A stretch of DNA of 64,000 bases from Artemisia argyi (Eukaryota > Streptophyta > Magnoliopsida > Asterales > Asteraceae): positions 172,233,718-172,297,717 of the forward strand of contig CM060704.1 in NCBI GenBank assembly GCA_030686995.1, in the 5' to 3' direction. Each line of letters opens with the position of its first letter. Within the stretch, counting starts at the first letter, position 1. Position numbers and translations under genes: made by a program. The notes beneath the pieces were generated by a model. It made no database searches and was not told the DNA's origin. It saw only the letters and a list, made by a program, of their open reading frames with translations. Positions 46,201 to 55,915 of this stretch are shown here, in pieces.

Positions 46201-47058
46201 GTGATAATCTTTTCGGTAATTGTCCACCCTTTCTCCTTTCGGTACTTCTGTTAACCGAAATGCTCTTTCGGAACGAATAAAGTCATCGACTCTCATCATC
46301 ATTTCAGTTACTGTTTGGGGAACTTTTTCGGAGAATCTTTTTGCTAATTCCGGACTCTTGCAACCATCAATGAAGGAGGATATTTGCATTAATTCAGGCA
46401 CACCGGATATACGGCTAGCCTCATCTGTCCATCGTTCCTTAAATTCCGGGAGGGCTTCATTAGCTTTCCGGACAATCTTAGTGATTTCCATTGGATCTCG
46501 GATGCATTTCCTCCGAAGAGCGAACCTCTGTACGAATTGTTCACTCAGCTCTTCCCAACTATTGATGCTACCTCGCGGGAGGCGATCAAACCATCCCCTG
46601 GCGGCGTCATCTAGGGTTTGTTGAAACATCATGCACCAAATCGGCATGGGCCAAGCACCTTGATTGGCTGCTCCTTCGAATCGGGTAATGTGGTCATCTG
46701 GGTCGGTGGATCCGTTGTATAATTTTAGATGTGAAGGCATGAGGTACTTTGAACCTTTTGGTCCGGAGAAGTCAATGATCCTTCGGGTGAAAGGACTCTT
46801 GGACGCTGCCTTGAAGGGTTTAGAAAGGTCGTCCATCATATCTTCTTCGGCCTTCTGTGCTTCGGCATCATGAGATTGGGCGGCCTCGAAGTCGAGATGG
46901 ATAGGTTCGATAGGCGTTTCGCCCGAAGCGTTGTACTGTTGGATGAGAGCTTTTAGGGTGGCGAAGTGGCTTTGGATTTGTTCCATGCTATAGGTTTGGG
47001 TATTGTTATCCGGACGACTTCCGCTTCCTTCAGGTGTTGTTGGGGTAGGACCTGTCAT
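43279..47058 (-). CDS. H Gag-protease-RT-RNase H polyprotein (ends at TGA in second RNase H)
   Basis: 1259 codons from ATG 47058, 27 nt from the primer site. Gag domain about residues 90-260 (ARGWFDRLPRGSINSWEEL, FKERWTDEASRI). Zinc-knuckle-like CDYHGEKGHLTNDC near 390. Protease YVDQGASVEVMYEHCF near 505, with D-Q-G-A instead of the usual D-G/T-G-A. RT with WRMCIDFKNLNSSCRKD, MPFGLKNAGATYQKL and YVDDMVIKS. RNase H with YLSAATEAISGVLMV and RRYFEAHPIKVITDHPI. Second RNase H-like domain: ILYTDGASSRKGSGAGLVL and NFEATNNEAEYEALLAGL, cut by the TGA. The dual RNase H arrangement is characteristic of the Tat lineage. Confidence 0.9.
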   Translation of the reverse strand: MTGPTPTTPEGSGSRPDNNTQTYSMEQIQSHFATLKALIQQYNASGETPIEPIHLDFEAAQSHDAEAQKAEEDMMDDLSKPFKAASKSPFTRRIIDFSGPKGSKYLMPSHLKLYNGSTDPDDHITRFEGAANQGAWPMPIWCMMFQQTLDDAARGWFDRLPRGSINSWEELSEQFVQRFALRRKCIRDPMEITKIVRKANEALPEFKERWTDEASRISGVPELMQISSFIDGCKSPELAKRFSEKVPQTVTEMMMRVDDFIRSERAFRLTEVPKGERVDNYRKDYHSNSYSRNDHNSQRSSFRGKQDFRSRRNDQFAPYVPARKENTYRTDYRTDHRRNDGNRRDTRPLDLNMLTKAPKEILSTEHQLRLPAPPPLRGRPSRENMDKFCDYHGEKGHLTNDCHNLKEQLKKAMETGKLDHLIRDVRQRDRAPPRNDPQNNQRRIINMVRHQERNPKRKVIDQEEEWMNAPISFPPILPGDASDEPLIVEAEIEGYTVRRVYVDQGASVEVMYEHCFLNLDSSIRSRLTKTNTPLIGFAGEAINPLGKIELEVCFGSEGLYRRTIMKFAVIRSPSPYNVILGRSGIKKLKAIPSTIHSMMKFPTPRGIATLVTRSVIISECRKLEEKFLKEKETQIETSSEITIEETTGTEEVLIHPAYPEQLVTIGRRFSKEGRRQLITLLKNSRDVFAWEPSDMTGIPQWAAEHKLNVNVQDKPVAQKKRFFSEEKNQAINRDVEEWLKAGIIRPVRYPTWISNPVLVKKPDDTWRMCIDFKNLNSSCRKDYYPLPEIDWKIESVIGFRYKCFLDAYKGYHQVQMAKEDEEKTAFYTDRGTYCYVKMPFGLKNAGATYQKLVDSAFRRQIGRNLEVYVDDMVIKSQTEKELLADIAETFDNLRRINMKLNPRKCSFGVEEGKFLGYMVTSEGIRANPKKTRAITDMQSPKSLKEMQSLSGKLAALNRFLSKSAERSLPFFETLKNITKDNKEKYQWTEAAEKAFQEMKKIILELPCLTTPKPKEDMYLYLSAATEAISGVLMVKREERQIPVHYVSRTLHEAEKRYAPVEKLALTLLHLSRRLRRYFEAHPIKVITDHPIKQVLNRAESSGRLAKYTVELGAYNITYVPRNAVKGQVLADFINEIPIGTAFPDPRRRCKEICNISQPEEWILYTDGASSRKGSGAGLVLISPEKEEYTYALRLNFEATNNEAEYEALLAGLRIAKEMHIEALEVRVDSNLVASQINGEFTAYKESMATYLAKAKEYIA

Positions 47059-47084
47059 CTCTTAGCTTAGGTAGAGTGAATGAC

Positions 47085-47104
47085 GGGTCCCACGGATGGC
47101 GCCA
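47085..47104 (-). promoter_or_regulatory. H primer-binding site
   Basis: The minus strand reads TGGCGCCATCCGTGGGACCC, 3 nt inside the LTR. Identical over 20 nt to that of Tat2, although LTRs and proteins of the two have diverged strongly. Confidence 0.85.
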
Positions 47105-47107
47105 ATT

Positions 47108-47658
47108 TGTTGAAGTAAAAGTTTGTTTCTACTTCGGACAAGCGAGAAGAATCCTTCGGACTGGAGTGAGTCCTTCGGATTCGAGGTGACTCATGCTTAC
47201 GGTATGTTCCTTCGGATATCTGCAAAACAAATACGTCCGTTAGACTCGCCTCGGGAATGTATCCCAGGACCAACCTCCGGCGTGAGAGTAAGTATATGTT
47301 CTTAGTGAGAGAAAGTATGAATAAAACTAGAGAGTAGGAGAGAATTAGTTAACCTTAAATGAAGATTTCCTCTCTATTTATAGGCTTTCAATATGGAACG
47401 CCAGGCTGGTTTGTACTTAGCCCTTAACGTTCGCTAGTTTGTTCTCCATTATCATATACTTAGTGTACTTGTCTGTACTTTGATCAATGTACTTACTGGA
47501 TTATCCGGACGGTTAGATCTTCCGGATGTCTGGGGTTCTTCGGCTATCGTTTGAACCTTTCGGATATTAATCTATTCTTTCCCGACACGTTCGGCTATGT
47601 TAAACTCGACATGGATCCGGAAGGTTAGTTATGTATCCGGAGGATACATACGCCAACA
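47108..47658 (-). repeat. H 5' LTR
   Basis: 551 bp, TGTTGAAGTA...ACGCCAACA. The TATA box on the minus strand reads CCTATAAATAG (complement of 47374-47384). Confidence 0.85.
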
Positions 47659-48936
47659 GTATGCTACTTTTACCGCCTATAACCAATAGTCCAATATATT
47701 TGGTCAATCTATATACGGTTTGTCGATGTATGAACCAAAGTTATGAATTAAACAAGTCTTTATAATTGTTGTTGATGCAACCCAAAAAAAATACATACAT
47801 CAATAACAAACAGTTCCTGCCGCAACGCATGGGTAATATGCCTCATCATGTTGATGATGTCTTAGTTGATGGTCTCTTTCACAGAGTTCGTACGGGCACA
47901 AGTAATATTGCAAACGAACATATGCATGTGCAGCAGGTAAATTTTTCTTACCAATCACAAGATCATTACAACAGAAAAAAACGCACAACACTTCCATCAA
48001 AACCTCTTTCCATTTTTTTTGGAAAATAAATTGTCAAACAACAAACCGCAAATCACATCATCTACTAAAAAAAAAGAAAGATAAAATTTACAAAATCTAT
48101 GTTCCAACACACTCCCGCGGCAACGCGCGGGCTACCCAGCTCGTAAATGCAAATAAATTTAGATTACATTTTATAAGTAAGAGTATTCGTAATCCACAAG
48201 TAATTTTATTTTATTTTATTTTATTTTATTTTTATTATTATTTTTTTTTATAAAGTAGTATTACTTTATAAAGTAGTATTATATAATAATCTGATAGTAA
48301 CAAAAATAGCTCATTTAATCGTATAAATAACTAACGGTAAGGGTGACAATTCGTGTTGGGTTTAGGTTGATGGATTATATGAGAACCCCAAACTAGATAT
48401 GACATGTTTAAATAATATAGTCAACGCTATTACTCTTAACTCATTTATACATAACCTGATCCCCACCTATTTAACTTGTTTATTTATATGAGTTGATTTT
48501 TAAACTGTTTACATGTGTTAAACATGTTAAATGAGTTATCGGGTTGATACGTTTAATTTTGTCATCTAAACAAGTTTACATGTTGCACGGGTAAAATGAG
48601 TTGACAGATGTATCCTTTAACCAAGGTAACGTGTATAATTAAGTTTTTTGTTTTTGATATTTTGAAAAAACATCTTAAACAAGTAAAACCCATATCACTT
48701 ATTTCAACTAAAACTTAACACCATTTAATAAACATGCCATAAAAACGAATTAGAAATGTATAATGTTATCCACCTTTTTCCGAAAGTAACATAAAGAAAT
48801 ATGTAATGTCAAACATCTTTTAATACATGTGAATAATGCTCCCGACGAATTTTAAGAAGTTCAAGCTTACTTGAATTGACGTGTTATGGTTATGTGTTGG
48901 GTCACATTAGCATTACATATTACTTTTAGGTACTTA
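47659..48936. other. Intergenic, with a GC-rich hairpin
   Basis: No gene. AT-rich, with a TTTTA repeat (about 48208-48240). CCCGCG-GCAACG-CGCGGG (48114-48131) is a perfect 6-bp stem of the kind found near plant Helitron 3' ends, but the terminal CTRR is not clear (CTCG instead of CTAG). A degraded look-alike sits near 47816-47833. Confidence 0.4.
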
Positions 48937-49181
48937 GAGCATTAGGTGCAACTCTTCATAGCCTCTCGTCGTTCATACGTGGCAGCTCATTAGGCTCGCC
49001 GTTCTTCTTCACCACACCGTCCCACCCTCGCCGAACCTCGCCATTGGGCTCCTCTTCGTCTGTACGACGAGCCTTGGTTCTGTACTTCATGTCAGATTTT
49101 TTTTTTTCTTTATCTTTTTTTCCGATTTGTGATATGCTTCCTTCTTTATTTTTTCTTTATTTTTTTTTTGGCTATTTTTAA

Positions 49182-49242
<61 letters not shown>

Positions 49243-49478
49243 TTATAAATTATTATTTATATTATTTGAATTTAATGTATTTTTATTCTTAGTGAAATGA
49301 ATTTATTTTATTTAATGAAATGAATAAAAAAATAAAGTTGTAAGTGGTGAACCTATAATAAGTAATTTGAGGTTAGTTGTTTGGTGAGGAGTGTGTTATT
49401 TGTGAAGAGGTGTTGGATGATGTGGCACCCGTGGGCCCAGAATGAAGAGCTTGAGCTCTCCCTCTACACCTAGTGCTC
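48937..49478. mobile_element. PIF/Harbinger-like MITE
   Basis: TTA duplications (48934-48936, 49479-49481) flank imperfect terminal inverted repeats GAGCATTAGGTG and CACCTAGTGCTC. It is 542 bp without coding capacity and contains a dinucleotide AT run (49187-49238). The trinucleotide TTA duplication and terminal motif fit PIF/Harbinger. Confidence 0.65.
49187..49238. repeat. (AT)n microsatellite
   Basis: About 26 AT dinucleotides inside the Harbinger-like MITE. Confidence 0.95.
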
Positions 49479-49895
49479 TTATAAATACTTATGGTAACAC
49501 TTACCAAAGCCGAAAGCAAATGACTAATCGGGTGCGCTTGGTTTGCAAAGGGTTTAGAATCGGATTTTGATTTAGTAATGGTTTGAAAGAAAAGTATGGG
49601 AGAGAAAATAAATGATAGTATAAAATAAGGGTGAGCAAACGGACCGGATGGACCGGACCGACCGACAAAACCGACCGGACCGGACCGGACCGACCACATT
49701 CGGTCCGGTCCTCGGTCCAAGCTTTTTAGTTAATTCGGTCTTCGGTCCGGTCGGTCCGGTCCGGACCGATCAAAAAACCGAAAAAATGTGCCAAATCTTG
49801 CCTATTTGGACCGGACCGAGACCGGACCGACCACATTCGGTCCGGTCTCGGTCTATGGTTTTTCCTTAAGTCGGTCTTCGGTCCGGTCCGGTCTT

Positions 49896-50618
49896 TGTTA
49901 GTTCTGGGGTTCTAGAATAATGGTTTTGTAAAATGAAGTTTAATGCTACTACTTATTACTTCAAGGCGAGTTCTCTCTATCCTTAAAGCAATTTCGCCCC
50001 CACTGTTCTTTTAGAACAATTGTGTTATGGGTTACTGACGAATTGCCTCCCAAGATACAATGAAGCAACGTATGTAGCAATTATCAACACTACACGATGG
50101 TGGTGATAATCCGGATGAACTACCGAGTTATCGGGGGTTTCAAGACACTACAAATAATAATTCTATAGCACTATTATGTATAGCAATCGGGTATATTGAA
50201 AGAAAGGTTTTGTATGTGTTTGTTTTTGGTTTTGGATGATGAAAAACGCTGGAATAATGGCCCTATATATAGGCATGCACGTGACCATTCAAATAGTCAC
50301 AATGGTTCACTAAAAGGTGCAATTAGCAACGGTTTAGCGACGACTTAGCGACAGAAAAACCGTCGCTAACTGGAACGTTTCTAACAGACGCGATGGTTCA
50401 GTCACAGACACCATTTCCAGCGTATTAACCGCCACCTTTACGAATAGGTGCACCTTTACAAATGTAATGGTTCATTAGCGACGGTTTTGTGACAGAAAAA
50501 CTGTCACTAATTTCCTATTCGTGGGTCATTAACAATACACAACAAAACACTTAATTTTCTTCCTAAGACTCAATCCCAAAATAATTTTAATATAATATAT
50601 TTTGAAAATTTCCTAACA
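49896..50618 (-). repeat. Copia 3' LTR
   Basis: TGTTAGTTCTGG...TTTCCTAACA on the plus strand. The inner flank gives a minus-strand polypurine tract ending GGTGGGGGAT. Confidence 0.92.
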
Positions 50619-51208
50619 ATCCCCCACCATTTTCAAAATAGACATATGTTTTGAAAGATACACACGACCTAACCCGATTCAGAAAACCCCGGGGGTGTTA
50701 TGCATAAGTAAAGATGGAATATTACACCTTGAATCTTTACGTAGTGAAAGCGCTCAAGCTTAACTAGGGTAAGAATGGTTGGACCAAAGCCATTGAACCA
50801 TCTTCCTTTATATGTTAAGCGGAAACGCTTCACGCATATCCTTCCTCTCGTTCATTCAATCCACTTTATGCCGACCCGTTGAAATTGGCCATGGATCTAT
50901 ATCTCGGTTTCTCAGAATGCTTTAGAGTCAAGCCCTTTAGCTCATAGGAAGCGGCCTCACTTCCACATTCAGATAGGTGGATATTATCAGGAATGTTACC
51001 GTAGCTTAAACATCGCACACAACATGTGTTATAATTCCATTAAGAATTTTACAATTCACCCTTATCTTACACTACGGTTCAAGTTCTGTTAACCCTGGGA
51101 TGATTATGAAATTTGCAGAACTCCAAGTCACGTTCGGATGATGTACTTTTGCTTCTCTAGAGACTTGGTGAATAACCAAGCGTCAAGACAAGGTTCCATC
51201 ATGGGTGA
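50619..51208 (-). other. Copia 3' untranslated region
   Basis: 590 bp between the pol stop and the LTR; no ORF. The polypurine tract abuts the LTR (complement of ATCCCCCACC, 50619-50628). Confidence 0.7.
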
Positions 51209-54200
51209 CTACTTGTATGTGGGCTTAAGTCCCATCCCTTGCGAAGTACTTTCAATCAGTTTTCTTGGCAATCCTTTTGTGAAAGGATTTGCTAAGTTCT
51301 TACTAGATCGTAAGAAGCTAACGGTGATCACCCCATCATTTATCAACTGATTGACTTGTCTATGCCTAAGTCCGATATGCCTAGACTTACCATTGTACAC
51401 TTGATTGTACGCTCTTGATAGTGTAGATTGACTATCACAGTGCACAGAGATTGGTGGCATAGGTTTTGGCCATATGGGAATGTTTATTAGCAAGTCCCGT
51501 AGCCATTCCGCTTCTTTGCAGTATGAAGCTAATGCCACAAACTCTGCTGCCATAGTAGAGTCTGTTAAACAACTCTGTTTCTTTGATTCCCAAGACACCG
51601 CACCCCCACCAAGAGTGAATATCCATCCACTTGTGGATGCATAGTCTTCTTGATCAGTTATCCAACTTGCATCAGTATAACCTTCTAATACTGATGGCTC
51701 TCTGCTGTATTCCAAACCATAATCCATGGTTTTCTTCAAGTATTTAAATACTCGATTTACAGCATCCCAATGTTCCTTGCCAGGACTACTAGTATGCCTA
51801 CTTAATCTACCTATGGCATATGCAATATCAGGTCTAGTACATGTCATGGCATACATAAGACTACCAATAACCTTAGCGTACTTGTTTTGGGCTAAGATTC
51901 TACCAGTGTTGTAAGTTAATTTGGAACCTACTTCGAATGGAGTGCTAACAGGCAAGCAATCAAAGCTGTCAAAACGCTTTAATATCTTTTCGATATAGTG
52001 AGACTGTGTTAACATCAGTCTATTTTCCTTTTGAAGAATCTTGATGCCTAGGATAACATCAGCTTCTCCTAAATCTTTCATATCGAAGTTTTCAGACAAA
52101 ATTTTCTTTGTCATTCGCACTTGTTCTAGGTCGGTTCCAAAGATTAACATATCATCTACATATAAGCAAATTATAACTCCTTTTCCATTAACGAATTTAC
52201 TGTATACACACTTGTCTGATTCGTTAATTCTAAAGCCATTAGATAAGATCACTTGATCAAATTTTTGATGCCATTGTTTTGGAGCTTGCTTAAGCCCATA
52301 CAAGGATTTAACAAGCTTACAGACTTTGTTTTCTTGTCCTTGTATTATGAAACCTTCTGGTTGTTCCATGTACACTTCCTCCTCTAATTCACCATTCAAG
52401 AAAGCAGTCTTGACATCCATTTGGTGAATTATGAGTTTATTGATGGAAGCTAAGGCAATCAAAATTCTAATGGTTGTAGTCCGTGCAACCGGGGCGTATG
52501 TGTCAAAGTAATCAAGTCCTTCCTTTTGTGTGAAACCCTTGGCAACTAATCGCGCCTTAAATTTTTCAACACTGCCATCAACTCTTAATTTTCTTTTGAA
52601 ATTCCATTTGCTTTTGATGGCTTTTGATCCAGGGGGTAAGTCTACAAGAATCCAAGTATTATTTCCTATGATGGAATCCATTTCATCATTCACGGCTTCT
52701 TTCCAGAAACTGGAATTATGAGATTTCATTGCTTCAAAGTATGTTTGTGGGTCTTCATCCAAATTATAAATAATTGGATATTCCCTTATTAAACCTTGTC
52801 TATCTCCTTCAACTAGATACATTTCAAAATCAGGACCGAAGGTTCTTTGCCTTTGTTGGCGAGTGCTCCTTCTAGGTTCAACTTGTTGATGATCTTGGGA
52901 AGAATCATCATCATTCCTTTCAACAGTTGTAGGAATTTCTGTAGACACAATTTTCTTGGAAAGTTCATGTGCCTTAGGAATAGTTTTGAACCTGTGTTCG
53001 TCAAAGCGAGCATCTCTAGATTCAATAATAGTATTAACCGAAATTAGATCATTCGGTTCCATTACTATGAATCTATAGGCTTTGCTATTTTGGGCATAAC
53101 CCAAAAATATGCATTCAATGCCTTTATCTCCTAATTTTCTTTTCTTCGATTCAGGAAGTCGGACTACGGCCCTACAACCCCAAATCCGAAGATAATCTAG
53201 TTTTGGAGTTCTTCGTTTCCGTAACTCGTATGGAGTCTTATTACTCCTTTTGCTTGGTACTCTGTTAAGTATGTAACAAGCTGTAAGCAATGCTTCGCCC
53301 CAATATCCAGAACTTAATCCGGAATAGGACATCATGGAGTTAACCATATCCATCAAAGTGCGATTCTTTCTTTCCGCAATACCATTCTGTTGTGGTGTAT
53401 ACGGAGCTGTAACTTGGTGAACAATTCCCGTAGATTGGAAATATCTAGGGTCGTAGTATTCACCACCCCTATCAGTCCGTAGACATTTTATTTTAGTATC
53501 GCACTTAAGTTCCACTTCAGTTTTGTAGATCTTAAATTTTTCAAGGACTTCATCTTTTGAATGCAAAATATAGACATAGCAATATCGTGAATAATCATCG
53601 ATAAAAGTAGCAAAGTACTTTTTCCCACCAAGAGTTGGTGTAGCATGTAAGTCACATACGTCACTATGCACTAATTCTAAGATTTTAGAAGATCTTTGAA
53701 TAGTAGGAAAAGGTAATCTAGTAATCTTAGTATGCATGCAAGTTTGACATTTATCATTTTTGGAATCTAACTTAGGAATTAGATTTGCATTAGCCATATT
53801 TCTTATGCGTTTAAAATATACGTGACCTAATCTAGCATGCCATAATAAAGAAGAATCAAAGTAAGCAGAACTAGTAGGCATTTTATTGATAGCATCATTG
53901 TTAGTTACAGTATCAGCAGACGCATTATCAGCGTCGCTTATTTCAGTCATGTTTACATCATTCACACTACGGTTTACAACATCTTTAATGTTCAATTTGA
54001 ACATTCCACTGGTGTGATATCCTTTGCCAACGAACTTGCCTCCTTTAGAGAGAATGAACTTATCGGATTCGAAGACAAGTTTGAAGCCGAATTTGTTCAG
54101 GATGGATCCAGATACCAAATTCTTGCGGACATCGGGGACATGGAGGACATCTTTAAGGGTTAAGGTGTTGCCAGAAGTGAACACCAAATCGATTTTACCA

Positions 54201-54985
54201 TTTCCTTTCACTTGTGCAGTTGATTGGTTTCCCATGTAGAGCATAGAGTCCAAAGGCTCGTATGTTTTGAACATGGCCTGGTCGTTGCACACGTGCCGAG
54301 TGGCTCCAGAGTCTACCCACCAAGATTTATCTTCTTCGAGAGTGAATGCCTCAGATATCATTGCAACAAAGTTGTTATCTTTGTTCTTATTGTCGTTTCC
54401 TCCATCTTGTTTTTTCTTTAGGGCGCGGCAATCCCGCTTGATATGTCCCGGCTTTTTGCAGTTGTAGCAGATGACATCCTTTTTGTTCCTTTTGGACTTC
54501 TTTTTGTCTTTGTCATCGTGCCTACGTTTCTTTCCACCAGCTTTGGAAGATTCTCCTTTTTCCTCCACGACGTGTACCTTGGACGTGTCATCATTTGCTT
54601 TGTTTTCCAAACGATATTGCTCTTCAACAAGAAGATGTTTACCAAGGTCTTTCAAGGATAAATCATCCTTACGATGTTTAAGATTTTTCTTAACATCTTT
54701 CCAAGTGGATGGGAGTTTATCAATAATGGATGCCACTTGTATGGATTCATCCATGTTCATGTTGTTTTGTGTAAACATACTAAGAATGTGCTCAAGTTCA
54801 TACATTTGGTCCATTATAGGACGTGAATCTACCATTTTGTAAGAATTAAATTTAGAAACAATAAATTTCTTACTTGTTGCGTCCTCCGTGAAGTAGCGTT
54901 CCTCGAGAGCGTTCCAGAGTTCCCTAGCCGTGGGATAGTTCTGATACACGTCGAAGAGTGGATCTGACAAACTTGAGACGTTCAC
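51209..54985 (-). CDS. Copia Gag (most)-Pol polyprotein
   Basis: 1258 codons without a stop. The Gag domain starts in DPLFDVYQNYPTARELWNAL. CCHC knuckle CYNCKKPGHIKRDC near residue 173. Protease WWVDSGATRHVCND (D-S-G-A). Integrase zinc region (WHARLGH...CQTCMH) and core HSDVCDLH, RTDRGGEY, NGIAERKN (D, D, E). RT has VDLPPGSKAIKSKWNFKRK, LDYFDTYAPVARTTTIR, MDVKTAFLNGELEEEVYMEQ and YVDDMLIFG. RNase H has GYTDASWITDQED, MAAEFVALA and HCDSQSTLS. All catalytic residues are present. The Gag N-terminus (54986-55166) is in another frame, so translation from its natural ATG would not reach this frame. Confidence 0.92.
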   Translation of the reverse strand: MNVSSLSDPLFDVYQNYPTARELWNALEERYFTEDATSKKFIVSKFNSYKMVDSRPIMDQMYELEHILSMFTQNNMNMDESIQVASIIDKLPSTWKDVKKNLKHRKDDLSLKDLGKHLLVEEQYRLENKANDDTSKVHVVEEKGESSKAGGKKRRHDDKDKKKSKRNKKDVICYNCKKPGHIKRDCRALKKKQDGGNDNKNKDNNFVAMISEAFTLEEDKSWWVDSGATRHVCNDQAMFKTYEPLDSMLYMGNQSTAQVKGNGKIDLVFTSGNTLTLKDVLHVPDVRKNLVSGSILNKFGFKLVFESDKFILSKGGKFVGKGYHTSGMFKLNIKDVVNRSVNDVNMTEISDADNASADTVTNNDAINKMPTSSAYFDSSLLWHARLGHVYFKRIRNMANANLIPKLDSKNDKCQTCMHTKITRLPFPTIQRSSKILELVHSDVCDLHATPTLGGKKYFATFIDDYSRYCYVYILHSKDEVLEKFKIYKTEVELKCDTKIKCLRTDRGGEYYDPRYFQSTGIVHQVTAPYTPQQNGIAERKNRTLMDMVNSMMSYSGLSSGYWGEALLTACYILNRVPSKRSNKTPYELRKRRTPKLDYLRIWGCRAVVRLPESKKRKLGDKGIECIFLGYAQNSKAYRFIVMEPNDLISVNTIIESRDARFDEHRFKTIPKAHELSKKIVSTEIPTTVERNDDDSSQDHQQVEPRRSTRQQRQRTFGPDFEMYLVEGDRQGLIREYPIIYNLDEDPQTYFEAMKSHNSSFWKEAVNDEMDSIIGNNTWILVDLPPGSKAIKSKWNFKRKLRVDGSVEKFKARLVAKGFTQKEGLDYFDTYAPVARTTTIRILIALASINKLIIHQMDVKTAFLNGELEEEVYMEQPEGFIIQGQENKVCKLVKSLYGLKQAPKQWHQKFDQVILSNGFRINESDKCVYSKFVNGKGVIICLYVDDMLIFGTDLEQVRMTKKILSENFDMKDLGEADVILGIKILQKENRLMLTQSHYIEKILKRFDSFDCLPVSTPFEVGSKLTYNTGRILAQNKYAKVIGSLMYAMTCTRPDIAYAIGRLSRHTSSPGKEHWDAVNRVFKYLKKTMDYGLEYSREPSVLEGYTDASWITDQEDYASTSGWIFTLGGGAVSWESKKQSCLTDSTMAAEFVALASYCKEAEWLRDLLINIPIWPKPMPPISVHCDSQSTLSRAYNQVYNGKSRHIGLRHRQVNQLINDGVITVSFLRSSKNLANPFTKGLPRKLIESTSQGMGLKPTYK

Positions 54986-55166
54986 GGGATGCAGTCCAGG
55001 TCTCGTTTTCAGATTCCTCAGGGTATGGGTTGGTCAGGACATATGCGACTTTCAAAGTGGCTAAAAGAAATTGCATTTTCTTTTGCCAACGCTTAAAACT
55101 TCCACCATCGAAACGGTCCAACTTCACGATGTCGGTCGACATCTGCATCAGGTTCTTGGACGTCAT
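54986..55166 (-). pseudogene. Copia Gag N-terminus, frame-disrupted
   Basis: ATG 55166, 26 nt from the LTR, begins MTSKNLMQMSTDIVKLDRFD and KRWQKKMQFLLATLKVAYVL, as in copia Gag. Around 54990-55015 the frame changes and residues expected before the DPLFDVYQN motif are missing, so a small deletion disrupted it. The alternative frame stops at 54924. Confidence 0.8.
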
Positions 55167-55177
55167 CTTGACACGGA

Positions 55178-55190
55178 AAATTGCTTTAAG
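55178..55190 (-). promoter_or_regulatory. Copia primer-site position: self-complementary to LTR, no tRNA match
   Basis: The minus strand reads CTTAAAGCAATTT 2 nt inside the 5' LTR, exactly where a primer-binding site should be, but it does not resemble the usual TGGTATCAGAGC. It is a perfect 13-nt complement of the LTR segment 55279-55291, 88 nt away in the RNA. Confidence 0.6.
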
Positions 55191-55192
55191 AT

Positions 55193-55915
55193 TGTTAGTT
55201 CTGGGGTTCTAGAATAATGGTTTTGTAAAATGAAGTTTAATGCTACTACTTGTTACTTCAAGGCGAGTTCTCTCTATCCTTAAAGCAATTTCGCCCCCAC
55301 CGTTCTTTTAGAACAATCGTGTTATGGGTTACTGACGAATTGCCTCCCAAGATACAATGAAGCAACGTATGTAGCAATTATCAACACTACACGATGGTGG
55401 TGATAATCCGGATGAACTACCGAGTTATCGGGGGTTTCAAGACACTACAAATAATAATTCTATAGCACTATTATGTATAGCAATCGGGTATATTGAAAGA
55501 AAGGTTTTGTATGTGTTTGTTTTTGGTTTTGGATGATGAAAAACGCTGGAATAATGGCCCTATATATAGGCATGCTCGTGACCATTCAAATAGTCACAAT
55601 GGTTCACTAAAAGGTGCAATTAGCAACGGTTTAGCGACGACTTAGCGACAGATAAACCGTCGCTAACTGCAACGTTTCTAACAGACGCGATGGTTCAGTC
55701 ACAGACACCATTTCCAGCGTATTAACCGCCACCTTTACGAATAGGTGCACCTTTACAAATGTAATGGTTCATTAGCGACGGTTTTGTGACAGAAAAACTG
55801 TCACTAATTTCCTATTCGTGGGTCATTAACAATACACAACAAAACACTTAATTTCCTTCCTAAGACTCAATCCCAAAATAATTTTAATATAATATATTTT
55901 GAAAATTTCCCAACA
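55193..55915 (-). repeat. Copia 5' LTR
   Basis: 723 bp. The TATA box on the minus strand reads CCTATATATAGG (complement of about 55559-55570). U3 has several inverted repeats of TTAGCGACGG/GTCGCTAA type (55628-55670, 55771-55806). Confidence 0.92.

Larger units (their letters stand above)
1..47658 (-). mobile_element. Ty3/gypsy Tat-lineage element 'H' (outermost; 3' LTR outside window)
   Basis: Read on the minus strand: 5' LTR 47108-47658, primer-binding site 47085-47104, gag-protease-RT-RNaseH 47058-43279, second RNase H/integrase 43278-41866, a tandem array, then an antisense (plus-strand) ORF whose beginning is at 135. No copy of the 551-bp LTR occurs in bases 1-134, so the 3' LTR is off the left edge. 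Tat lineage is supported by a second RNase H-like domain before integrase, the antisense ORF after pol, tandem repeats in the 3' untranslated zone and the primer-site sequence. The element is interrupted at 598-39665 by two Athila-type insertions. The 5 bases right of the LTR (GTATG, 47659-47663) would be the target duplication. Confidence 0.85.
49896..55915 (-). mobile_element. Ty1/copia element, nearly intact
   Basis: GTCTT duplications (49891-49895, 55916-55920) flank two 723-bp LTRs (49896-50618 and 55193-55915) that differ at about eight sites. The minus strand carries gag (with a lesion) and an uninterrupted pol in protease-integrase-RT-RNase H order, which defines copia. It sits inside the hAT-type MITE. 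Confidence 0.93.

Noticed and set aside
48111..48145. Helitron 3' end
   Set aside because: The GC-rich hairpin fits, but CTRR with a following T is not present and no 5' TC end was found; kept only as a hint in the intergenic entry.
49373..49869. ORFs rich in GPV/RTDRT
   Set aside because: Readings of the CCGGTC repeats of the hAT-type MITE.
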